Shown piece by piece: positions 33,434-41,600 of a DNA stretch of 64,000 bases. Both the position numbers and the translations under genes were made by a program. The stretch is from Alphaproteobacteria bacterium (GTDB taxonomy: Bacteria; Pseudomonadota; Alphaproteobacteria; Micropepsales; Micropepsaceae). The notes beneath the pieces are model-generated. The model had not been told where the DNA came from and ran no database searches. It was given only the letters and a program-made list of their open reading frames with translations. Numbering within the stretch: position 1 is the first letter of the stretch; each line of letters opens with the position of its first letter. The stretch is taken from NCBI GenBank assembly GCA_023259375.1, contig JAHFQC010000011.1:1-64000 (forward strand), read 5' to 3'.

Positions 33434-34075
33434 ATGACCTGCATGCCTGCTAGTTCTGCTTTTCAAAAATCGCTTCCGATATCGACACTAGTCCTGATCG
33501 ACATGTGCAAACCTAATCTTCCGCAAGGTCTCAAACGTGCACCCGGCGGAACCATCCTGCAGAATTGTCGCCGCGCGCTGTCTTTTGCGCGCCTGCATGG
33601 ATGGCGCGTCGCGCATGTCAGGAGCGAGCACGCTCTTTTGCCGGGAAGCGACCAATCGATCGCAGGCTTCGAGCCCGAGCGGATCGACCCGAAGTTCGAG
33701 CGAAGAGCGCTATCGTGCTATTCAAGCCCCTATTTCCAGTCCGTCATGCGGGAGACCGGTGGTTCTTACGTGCTCGCAGGCTTTCTTGGCGATGGCGGCG
33801 GACTTGCAACGCTCGCCGACACCCTTTTGTATGGAGACAGCGTAACTCTCCTCGCGGACGCCTCGCTCGATGAAGTATCGCGACGTGTCTTTTCCGAGCC
33901 CGTATTGAGCCTTCTCACCACCCATACAAGCTTGAGGTTCAATGTCGTTTCCACATCGGCTTGGCTTCGGGCGCTTGAGGGCATTGGCGCTGGCGCAATG
34001 ATGCGGACTTCGCGGACGGAAAAGCATGCAGCTCAACGCCAGCGCAGGATAGCGGGCGGCGAAGCTCATCCGTAA
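33434..34075 (+). CDS. Isochorismatase-fold protein lacking the catalytic cysteine
   Basis: A 213-residue protein. STLVLIDMCKPNLPQG supplies the conserved Asp, with HGWRVAHVRSEH and a C-terminal GFLGDGGGLATLADTLLYGD, then SVTLLADAS, in family order. In active isochorismatase-like hydrolases a cysteine occupies the GDGGG position, and here it is glycine. The protein is therefore probably a non-catalytic member or uses different chemistry. GGGGAG overlapping the end of the upstream gene sets the ATG. It sits between the GNAT and PaaK-like genes, whose products it may bind. The C-terminal 40 residues are basic and likely disordered. Confidence 0.72.
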   Translation: MTCMPASSAFQKSLPISTLVLIDMCKPNLPQGLKRAPGGTILQNCRRALSFARLHGWRVAHVRSEHALLPGSDQSIAGFEPERIDPKFERRALSCYSSPYFQSVMRETGGSYVLAGFLGDGGGLATLADTLLYGDSVTLLADASLDEVSRRVFSEPVLSLLTTHTSLRFNVVSTSAWLRALEGIGAGAMMRTSRTEKHAAQRQRRIAGGEAHP

Positions 34076-34142
34076 CCGATACACGACCAAACGCTGACAT
34101 TGCTTTTGGCGCCTGAATCGCCAACACCGGAAAGGGTCTCAT

Positions 34143-35534
34143 ATGGACCGGCTCGATATCGCCATCGAAAACATGCGCGCGCTGCATTATGCGCACTTCT
34201 GCAACATCATGCCCGAACTTGTGAATCGACTTTCCTGGTCGCACAAGAAAATCCATGAACATCAGATAGCGGCACTGAAATCGATGCTCCGCCATGCCAA
34301 GGCGCAGTCCCCCTGGCACGCAGAAAGACTCGCCGGCATAGATCCGGAAGCCATAACTCTTGCCGATCTGGCACAGATTCCGACCATGACCAAGGGCGAC
34401 CTTATGGAGCATTGGGATGATATCGTCACCGTGCCTGGCGCATCCCGCTCCGAAGCAGAGGCGGCCCTGAGAAACATGCGGGATCAGTTCTACATCTGGG
34501 GTGATAACACGCTTTTCACGTCAGGAGGGACCGGCGGGCGCCCTGGCATCTTCGTCTACGACTGGACATCATTGGCATTGAATTGGGGCGGCATGTGCCG
34601 GTCGATGGAGACCTATATTGCAACCTTGCCGCTCGCCAACGGGCACAAGCCCCGCCGCCTCCGACTGGCGGCTGTCGGTGCTGAACTCTCGGCCCATGGC
34701 TCCTTTGTCGTCGGAAGGGTCTTCTCGAATCCATTCAACCAAACACAGATGCTTTCGGGATGGCGATCGGTCGAGCAACTCATTCCGAAGCTGAATGCCG
34801 CGCAGCCCGACATCTTCTCCTGCTATCCCAACCTGATCCCGGCTCTGGCTGCTGCGGCTCAGGCGGGAGATCTGAAGATCACCCCCCTCCTCATCGCTTG
34901 CGGCGGCGAGCATTTTCCGGAATCCAGCCAGAAATTCGCCAAGGAGGCTTGGCCGGCCACGGACATACTCTCCTGTTGGGGGACCAGCGAGGCGGGCGGC
35001 ACGTTTCCGTGTCCACTTGGCGACGGCTTTCATATATCCGAGGACCTAGTCATCATCGAACCCGTTGATGAAACCGGGCAACCAGTGCAGCCGGGTGAGC
35101 GGTCGGCGGGAATTTACCTGACCAATCTGTACAACAAGGCCCTGCCCATCCTGCGGTACTATATCGACGACGTGTTCGAGCTTGATGACAAGCCGTGCGC
35201 CTGCGGCTGCATTCATAAAAAAGTGAAACAGGTCCATGGACGCGGCTTCGAGAAATTCCAGTACCGGAAGACGGTCGTCCATCCAGTGACGCTACAACTC
35301 GCCGTCTTGGAGCAGCCGCAGATCCTCGAATACCAGATCCGGCAAACGCCCAGCGGTGTCCACTTGAGCTATCGCAGCCAGGGCAATGCCGATGAGGGAC
35401 GCCTCCGGTGCAAGCTGCGGGAAGCGCTTTTGAGCTATGGCTTGGGCGAGCCCGACGTGGCGGTGGAACGAGTCGATCAACTGCATCGGACAACAGCCGG
35501 CAAGCTCAAACGGTTTGTGCCGCTTTTGGCGTAG
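34143..35534 (+). CDS. PaaK-like adenylate-forming (acyl-CoA ligase-type) enzyme
   Basis: A 463-residue ANL-superfamily enzyme of the phenylacetate-CoA ligase/F390-synthetase-like branch. The ATP loop TSGGTGGRPG is near residue 125, SCWGTSEAGG near 279, a Cys-rich turn (CACGC) near 357 and HGRGFEKF near 370. The C-terminal domain ends RTTAGKLKRFVPLL, where the lysine is the usual adenylation residue. It would activate an aromatic or fatty acid as acyl-AMP and pass it to CoA or an amine. Third in the operon behind the GNAT and isochorismatase-fold genes, it probably supplies the acyl donor. No carrier protein gene is seen. Confidence 0.85.
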   Translation: MDRLDIAIENMRALHYAHFCNIMPELVNRLSWSHKKIHEHQIAALKSMLRHAKAQSPWHAERLAGIDPEAITLADLAQIPTMTKGDLMEHWDDIVTVPGASRSEAEAALRNMRDQFYIWGDNTLFTSGGTGGRPGIFVYDWTSLALNWGGMCRSMETYIATLPLANGHKPRRLRLAAVGAELSAHGSFVVGRVFSNPFNQTQMLSGWRSVEQLIPKLNAAQPDIFSCYPNLIPALAAAAQAGDLKITPLLIACGGEHFPESSQKFAKEAWPATDILSCWGTSEAGGTFPCPLGDGFHISEDLVIIEPVDETGQPVQPGERSAGIYLTNLYNKALPILRYYIDDVFELDDKPCACGCIHKKVKQVHGRGFEKFQYRKTVVHPVTLQLAVLEQPQILEYQIRQTPSGVHLSYRSQGNADEGRLRCKLREALLSYGLGEPDVAVERVDQLHRTTAGKLKRFVPLLA

Positions 35535-35666
35535 CAGAAGGTTTGGGGGCTCCTAAGCTCGTCGCCTCGGATAGAAGAAGGTCGTCATCCTCGAAAAGTT
35601 TTACGCCAGAAACCTAAGCAGTTGTTCTAATTAGATAAATTATGACTGCGTTTTCGCCACAAGCGA

Positions 35667-36005
35667 TTGATCCGTATAAGGAAATTCGAGCTTCCCAAGC
35701 TGCATACGAGGGTTCGATTCCCTTCGCCCGCTCCAAGGCTCAACCAGGCACGGCAGGCCTTCGGATATTCGCAACAGCTACACTGCGGCAAACCGGGAAC
35801 AGTATTCCGCGGTCCCCGCCTCCACACCCACAGCGAGGCACGCGACCTCAATAATTGGCCTGCGTATTGGGACATTCTGTTTCATCGCCGCCCGCGTCGC
35901 CGCACCGCGAAGAAACTCGTGGCAAAAATCAAGAGCGGCCACCTCGATCCCGACGACACAGCTTGGCCGCTCGGCAATCACAAACCGCATCATTACTACT
36001 GGTAA
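35667..36005 (+). CDS. Small backbone protein with start altered at the island junction
   Basis: The C-terminal 50 residues (PAYWDILFHRRPRRRTAKKL, HLDPDDTAWPLGNHKPHHYY) read as a real basic small protein. The frame upstream contains only the attR repeat and no ATG or GTG; the first possible start is a TTG inside the island. The native start may have been lost or changed by the insertion. A perfect terminator follows directly after the stop, supporting expression. No function known. Confidence 0.45.
   Translation: MIRIRKFELPKLHTRVRFPSPAPRLNQARQAFGYSQQLHCGKPGTVFRGPRLHTHSEARDLNNWPAYWDILFHRRPRRRTAKKLVAKIKSGHLDPDDTAWPLGNHKPHHYYW
35689..35735 (+). repeat. attR: duplicated 47 bp of tRNA-Gly
   Basis: Exact copy of 14,654-14,700, ending in CCA. 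It lacks the 5' half of the tRNA, so it is the right attachment site of the island and not a second tRNA gene. Confidence 0.95.
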
Positions 36006-36033
36006 AAAATGGCGCCCTAACGGGCGCCATTTT
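36006..36033. terminator. Bidirectional Rho-independent terminator
   Basis: Perfect 12-bp arms aaaatggcgccc and gggcgccatttt enclose TAAC. A-run and T-run on opposite sides make it usable from both directions: after the small plus-strand gene and after the minus-strand methyltransferase. Confidence 0.92.
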
Positions 36034-36067
36034 CACAAGAGACGGCGGACCGCGATCAGCACGCGTG

Positions 36068-36772
36068 TCAGCCGGGCTTGCGGGCGTCCATGTAGAGCGT
36101 GTTCAGGGCGCGCCCTTCGGAATCCATTGCCGGATCGAACGCACGGCGCCGCACATCGGTGAAGCCGGCCTGGCGCAGCACATGGTCGAGGCTCTCCGCG
36201 TCATAAGCGAATTTGTGTTCCTGGCCTTGGCGGGCGTGATGGTGCAGATGCTCCATGCGCGTGACGCACCATTTCGGATGCCACAGGCGCTTGGCCATGG
36301 CGAAGACGTCTTCATCGGGAAAGCCGGCCTGGCGGCGACCGCTGTTTTCGGCCCCGCAATAGTCGAGCATGTACCACTCGGTATCGGGCACGCCGACGCT
36401 GAAGCGGCCGCCCGGCTCGAGAACACGGTAGCACTCGCGCAGGAACGCCAGCGTATCGCCGGGATATTCGAGGTGCTCGAGGAAATGCTCGCTGTAGATG
36501 ATGCTGCACGATCCATCGTCGAGCGGCATCGGCCGGCGAAGATCGAGCGCAAGATCGGCCGCCTTGTTCAGGTCGACGTTCACCCAACCGGGCTTTGTCG
36601 CGTAACCCGATCCGAGATTCACCTTGAGGCCGCGTTTGCCTTTGTACAACGCCGCCTTCCTGACCGACCGGCTGTGCCGGTAAGGCAACCCGAGCTCGGA
36701 CCGCAGGTTTTTGACGGCTCCGACCACCCCCGGCGAAGTCACACCAGCCAGTACGCGCTTAAGGGTCCCCAT
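36068..36772 (-). CDS. SAM-dependent methyltransferase
   Basis: A 234-residue class I methyltransferase. Motif I is KVNLGSGYATKPGWVNVDLN, motif II lies near IYSEHFLEHL, and the Gly-rich YRVLEPGGRFSVGVPD is post-motif. The HLHHHARQGQEHKFAYDAES region may shape the substrate site. The N-terminal 45 residues form a basic extension. GAGGAG lies before the ATG; an upstream open frame of 70 codons is not supported. Members next to polysaccharide or hopanoid genes methylate sugars or lipids, but no such neighbour exists here, so the substrate is open. The gene ends near the shared terminator. Confidence 0.85.
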   Translation of the reverse strand: MGTLKRVLAGVTSPGVVGAVKNLRSELGLPYRHSRSVRKAALYKGKRGLKVNLGSGYATKPGWVNVDLNKAADLALDLRRPMPLDDGSCSIIYSEHFLEHLEYPGDTLAFLRECYRVLEPGGRFSVGVPDTEWYMLDYCGAENSGRRQAGFPDEDVFAMAKRLWHPKWCVTRMEHLHHHARQGQEHKFAYDAESLDHVLRQAGFTDVRRRAFDPAMDSEGRALNTLYMDARKPG

Positions 36773-36859
36773 CCCGCTCTCCTCTCGCGGCCGCCGCGCG
36801 CCAATCCCGGAGGGCGAGAACATCACCAAGCGGAAGGTAACGGGCGAGTACCTGCAGGT

Positions 36860-36876
36860 CGTACGTATTACGTACG
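36860..36876. promoter_or_regulatory. Perfect CGTACGTA-T-TACGTACG palindrome
   Basis: Two 8-bp arms around a single base, about 90 bp upstream of the methyltransferase start and pointing to a dimeric regulator. The regulator is unknown. Confidence 0.5.
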
Positions 36877-37103
36877 TGTTGGCCATATTCCTGTCAAACA
36901 TCACCTGCCTGCCGGGCACCAAACAGACCTCCCCACAGTGGCGGCATCCGGCGGCCAAACGGCCTTGCTTGCGCACCCACATCGCCCAAAAGTGTCACTG
37001 CCGTTTACACCATTACGGGAGTGATAGAACCGAAGGTTCCGCGAAGTTCCCGAACCCCTTGAATCTCCACGGCCATCCTGACAGGTCGTCAGGAATCTCG
37101 AAG

Positions 37104-37119
37104 TGGCACGAGTCGTGCT
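37104..37119 (+). promoter_or_regulatory. Candidate sigma-54 promoter of the PEP-CTERM gene
   Basis: TGGCACGAGTCGTGCT matches the -24/-12 consensus (TGGCACG-N4-TTGCW) except for one base, with GG and GC correctly spaced. It lies 37 bases before the ATG. Upstream, CCTGAC-N5-GTCAGG (37,077-37,093) could bind an enhancer-binding protein. PEP-CTERM genes in other bacteria are known to be driven by RpoN with PrsK/PrsR. Confidence 0.65.
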
Positions 37120-37155
37120 GTTCCTGACACCAGTCATTTTCTTGGGGAACAGGTA

Positions 37156-38169
37156 ATGGGACTGGGTTTGAAGGTTTTCGTTGGGGCATTGCTCGCCTCG
37201 TCCATGGTGTTGCTGAGCACCGCCGCATCCGCCAATCCGATCGTCAGCACGACCTACACGTCATCGCTGCCGCAGAGTTCGACCGATTGGTCGTCGGCGT
37301 TCAATATTCCGAAATTCAACCCGGCGCTGGGCACGCTGTTGTCGGTTGAGGTGAACCTGACCGGTGGGCTGCAAGGTTCGCTCAAGGTCGCCAACACCAA
37401 GACCTTCAACAACGTCATCACCGCGACCGGCGCAACACCGTCGACCGCGGGTTGGACCAACGGGTCGCATAACACCCATTGCACGGCGGCAAGCACGACC
37501 TGCTCGATCTGGAATATCACCTACACCTCGACGCCGCCGTCCGTGATCCCGGCCAGCACGATCAATTCCTCGCTCGGCGCGACGATCACGATGCACCTGG
37601 GATCGAATTTGGTCGTCGTCCTGCCGGTCGCCAATGTCAGCGACACGCTCGATGCCGGACCGCAGAATAATCCGGCGACCTACACCTTCACCAAGCAGTA
37701 CGGCGCTGCCAACGGATCGAGCGCGCCGATCGCCAAGTCGGCGGCTTTGGCCAAGACGATTTCCGGTCCCGGCATCCAGTCTCCCGGCACCGTTCCCGCG
37801 CCCGGCGGCCTCTCGTCGCCGTGCGATGGCGTCTACGGGCCGTGCACGGTCGGCTCTCATACCTACAATGTCGGCGACACCTATGCTGGGCTGACGGCCA
37901 CCGACAGCACGTCGGCCGAATACACCGCGCCATCGGATCTCGCCTTCTTCCAGGGCCTGGGCTGGCTCGTGGTGCCGGTCAACGCGGTCGGCACCTCGGC
38001 GCACGACGGCGGTGCCAACGTCGATTTCGCCTCCACCGCCAGCGCCGATGCGCAGGCGAGCTTCACCTACACCTATGTCGATGCCCCCGAGCCGCTGACG
38101 CTGGCGTTGGTCGGCGGCGGCATCTTGGCGGCCGGTGCTCTGCGGCGCCGCCGGAAGAACCGCGCGTAA
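37156..38169 (+). CDS. Exported PEP-CTERM sorted protein
   Basis: A 337-residue protein. The signal peptide is residues 1-26 (GLKVFVGALLASSMVLLSTA, then ASA). A large beta-rich, Ser/Thr/Asn-rich domain with 'choice-of-anchor'-like character follows (YTSSLPQSSTDWSSAFNIPK). The C-terminal sorting signal is APEPLTLALVGGGILAAGAL, then RRRRKNRA: the PEP motif, a membrane helix and a basic cluster. It would be processed by an exosortase and displayed at the cell surface or in exopolysaccharide. No exosortase gene is in the window. A terminator follows the stop. Four cysteines in two close pairs (HCTAASTTC; PCDGVYGPC) may form disulfides. Confidence 0.9.
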   Translation: MGLGLKVFVGALLASSMVLLSTAASANPIVSTTYTSSLPQSSTDWSSAFNIPKFNPALGTLLSVEVNLTGGLQGSLKVANTKTFNNVITATGATPSTAGWTNGSHNTHCTAASTTCSIWNITYTSTPPSVIPASTINSSLGATITMHLGSNLVVVLPVANVSDTLDAGPQNNPATYTFTKQYGAANGSSAPIAKSAALAKTISGPGIQSPGTVPAPGGLSSPCDGVYGPCTVGSHTYNVGDTYAGLTATDSTSAEYTAPSDLAFFQGLGWLVVPVNAVGTSAHDGGANVDFASTASADAQASFTYTYVDAPEPLTLALVGGGILAAGALRRRRKNRA

Positions 38170-38199
38170 GCGGTTCGACACAGCCTTCGCAGCCGACCT

Positions 38200-38231
38200 C
38201 GGCCAGAGCAATTTGGCCGGGGTCTTTTTTT
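38200..38231 (+). terminator. Rho-independent terminator of the PEP-CTERM gene
   Basis: CGGCCA/TGGCCG stem with an 8-base loop, then ggtc and a run of seven Ts, 31 bases after the stop codon. Confidence 0.85.
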
Positions 38232-38351
38232 GTCTCATCGGCAGCCACGCCTTCCGGAATGCCTTTGCGTTGCATCCGCCGTTTGGCAGCGCGTTCAAAA
38301 TTCCACCGAACGGATGTAGGCTCCCCATCGACAGAGGCGATGGGGGCCGGG

Positions 38352-38672
38352 ATGAAGAAATTAGGCATCGTGATGCTGGTCGCAATGGCGCTCGCGACAG
38401 GAGCAGCCAGTGCCGACGACCAGTTCTGGATCGTCAACGGCACGCGCTCGGCCATGATTGCCGTGCAAGTGCGCCCGTCAGGAAAGCGGCCGCCCTCGCC
38501 GTGGGTGCCGCTGGCACAGCGCGGACCGCTCGGCTTCAACGAACGGGTGGCGATGCCGCTCGCCGGAAAGTGCGAGCGCTTCGACATTCAGGTGCTGTTC
38601 GACGACGGGCGCCGCCTGATCAAGACCAATCAGCCTATGTGCGCACCCGGCACCTACAAAGCCGCGTTTTGA
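38352..38672 (+). CDS. Small secreted protein (106 aa)
   Basis: A signal peptide (MKKLGIVMLVAMALATGAAS-A) is followed by an ~85-residue beta-rich domain (DDQFWIVNGTRSAMIAVQVR, then CERFDIQVLFDDGRRLI). Cysteines in CERF and MCAPG could form a disulfide. The preferred ATG begins MKK; another ATG four codons upstream overlaps a weak GAGG. The protein should be periplasmic. It converges on the patatin gene, leaving 3 bases between stops. No family recognised. Confidence 0.7.
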   Translation: MKKLGIVMLVAMALATGAASADDQFWIVNGTRSAMIAVQVRPSGKRPPSPWVPLAQRGPLGFNERVAMPLAGKCERFDIQVLFDDGRRLIKTNQPMCAPGTYKAAF

Positions 38673-38675
38673 ACC

Positions 38676-41600
38676 TTACCACGGCCGCGGTTGGCACGCC
38701 TTGCCATTGGCGGCGAGCAGGCAGAGCACGCGTCGGTACGAGCCCAGCACCCGGTTCTCGTCCAGCGGATCGAGCGCGTGGGTATAGCTGGCGGCGGGGA
38801 TGGTGGTGACATCGGCGGCTTCCATACCGTCCACCGCCTCATCGATGTAGCGGCGCGAGGCATCCGACAGCACCCAAGTCAGTGGCACATCGGTGTTGGT
38901 CTTGTTGAAGAAGCGCAGTGTCACCGCACAAACGATCCCGGTGCAACTTACGTCGTCGCCAGCGCCGTCAGGTCCCGCGTTCAACTCTTCGATCAAGGCC
39001 GTGGTGGTGCGCAGCGCTTCCGAGGTGTAATTGGCGCGAGCATCGCGCGTCGACAACAGGGCTTTGACCGGCGACAACAGTTCGCTCCAGGCGCCGGAAG
39101 CCCGGATCTGCGCTTCCTCGCACGCCAGCCCCTGTACCCGGCGCGTACACGGCTCCGACTGGATGATGATCACGACAAAGACCGCGTTGCGGGCGACCGC
39201 GACCGCTTTATCCAGCCTGGCTTTGTCGTTCACGTCGGCAAGATCCATCGGGCACGCCGCATCCTTGAGGCACATCTGCTCGCTGACGAGATTGTGCAAC
39301 AGGCGCGACAGCATGAAGGTGCCGGAGTTCTCGAAATAACCGCCGTCGACGAAATGGCCGTCGTAACTGAGCAGCGGCTCGCCGGTGCGCGGATCGACGA
39401 ACGTGGCCGCCGGCGTGAGGAACGGGAAGCGGGCACTGACGATCGCTGCGGAACTGAGCGGAATCGGCGCAAAACTGTCCTTGCCGGGCTTGATTGAAGG
39501 CGGCGACGGCGACAGCAGCACGCAGGCGCCGCGGCTCTCGCGCCAATCCTTGCCACAGTTGATGTTGCCGTCGTCGATCTGCGCCCGCCCGGTGAGCTGC
39601 GGATCCGACAGGCTGGCCGTCAGCAACGGCACATTGGCGCCGCTGCCGGTTTCGGTCGAATTGAGGATCAGGTTCGGCACCGCATTGTGCGGCGTATAGA
39701 GGTCCTCGGCGGCGTGGGCGAAAACATCCTGATCGGGCGCATTGGCACCGCCCCAGTGAACGGACGCGTCCTTCCACGACTTTTCGACCGCATATTCGAG
39801 AGCGCGGGCGCGATCGAACTCCGGGATCGGGAACGGCAGCATACGTTGCAGCGCATCGGGGAAGAGCATGGCGCCTAGGAGCGGCGACAGCAGATCGGCC
39901 GACAAAGTCTCGCGCGCCTTGAGGACAAGCTTGCGCTGACTCTTATCCATGACGGCAACATCGGCGCCCGCCAGCCGGCATTGCGGATTGGCGTCACGGC
40001 TGGCTCCACCGGAAGCGAGCGCAGCGAACACGCTCGCTCCAAGGCTGCCGCCCGACACGCCACTGATCGCGAGCGCATGCTGGGCGAACGCCGGACAACG
40101 CTCCTGCAACGCTGCCAGAACCGTGGCGGTGAAATACGCGGCACGGGCGCCGCCGCCCTCAGTAGCGACGAGGAAGACCGGGTAATGCTGGCCGGGTTGG
40201 GCATAGCGGTCGAGATCGTTGCGCGAGGCGATCCACTTCACCAGTTCGAGCGTCTGCCCTTTGTCGACGATGCCGGCGAAATCCATTTTCGCCGTGGTGG
40301 TCTTTGCGACCGCCGCATTCTCCACCAGGCGGATGCCGTGATTTTCATTGATGTTGAAGCCGGCGAACGCCAGCGAGGCGATGGCGATGATGGTGAGGAA
40401 CGGAATATGGGTGGCATGTCCGATGTAACTGAGGAAGAACAGCACGGCGGTACACGTGGCACCCCACAACAGGATGATCCCGACCGGACCGATCGATTGC
40501 GGCACGCCTACCCAGCTCAAGTTGGCGAACACGAAGAAAATCACGCCGCCCAGGAGCAGCAGTCCGCGGATGAACCAATGCCAGAACGGATCGAGTGCGG
40601 CGAGCCGGCGGGCGCTATGAACGAAGCGGCGTCCGACGCTGGGAGAGTCGTGCCACGATCCGGCATCGGCGAAACGGCTGCTGGCACCAAAACTCGCCAG
40701 CACGCCGATCAGGACATAAACGGCCATGATGCCTGCAGCGACGATGACTTCGGCCTGGTTCAACACCACACCGGCCTGGAAATAGGCGGCATAAAGCTGC
40801 GCCGCGACGCCGACGCCGAGACCGGCCGATGCGAGCGGCGGCAGTATGCGCCGGATCAGACGAGCGATACGCCCTCCACTGCCGAGTCCGGGCAGAATGA
40901 GATCGACAAACGCCGCCACCGCGAGGCGCGAGGCATAACAGGCGGCGAACAGCGACAGCAGCATCGCCAGCACATACGCAATCGAATAGGCCGCGTCGAC
41001 GAAGTGGCGCGGATAGACATCGCTATCGCGCATGCTGGGACTGTTGTCGGTGATGTACGGCGCATAGCGGCTGAGCCGGGCGGCGTCGCATTGGCCCGGA
41101 TCGGGGTCGCGGCTGCCGCACACCCAGGTCCACAACAGGTTCTGTTCGTTGGCCTTGGAGGCGTCCGCGAACGGTGCGATGACGGCCGCGGAATAGCGTT
41201 CCAACGCATGGTAGCTGATACCGGGTCGGGCGCTGCCCATCACCGCAAGGGCGAACGTCGCCGCCAACAGCAGCGGGAAAAGCGCCAGGCCCATGCGCGT
41301 CACGATCGACGGTTCGCAGGTTTCGAACTTCGGCGTGTGTGGTCCGGGCGCGATGACGGCCACGAACAGAGCAATGAGAACGTAAAGTCCGGCGACGGCG
41401 GCGGCAAAGCCTTGCGCTGCGGTTTTGGCCGGCACGCCGATGCTGGCCGTCACGCCGCGGAAAACGGCGCCCGCGGCGGCATGGTCCCCGGCAAGGCTGC
41501 TCTTCAGGATTTCTCCGTCAAGAATGATCTGGACCAGCGGCACCGCCACGGCAAAGCCGAGCGAAAGCGCCAGCAGCCGCGGCACCAGATGCGCGATCCG

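Larger units (their letters stand above)
14654..35735. mobile_element. Genomic island integrated in tRNA-Gly (about 21 kb)
   Basis: The island is bounded by perfect 47-bp repeats of the tRNA-Gly 3' end. It carries a tyrosine integrase, a resolvase, a type I restriction-modification operon, phage- or plasmid-like regulators, a broken HUH-type gene and a cargo operon at the right end. Codon use is more mixed and more AT-rich than in the flanks, and gene density is low between 24.7 and 30.1 kb. No conjugation genes (relaxase with type IV secretion) or phage structural genes are visible, so it looks like a non-autonomous or decayed element. The integrase lies 6.5 kb from attL rather than beside it, suggesting that cargo accumulated in between. 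Confidence 0.92.

Noticed and set aside
35627-35875. Minus-strand reading containing AGEGNRTLVCSLGSSN
   Set aside because: Antisense to the attR copy of tRNA-Gly, the same kind of false gene.
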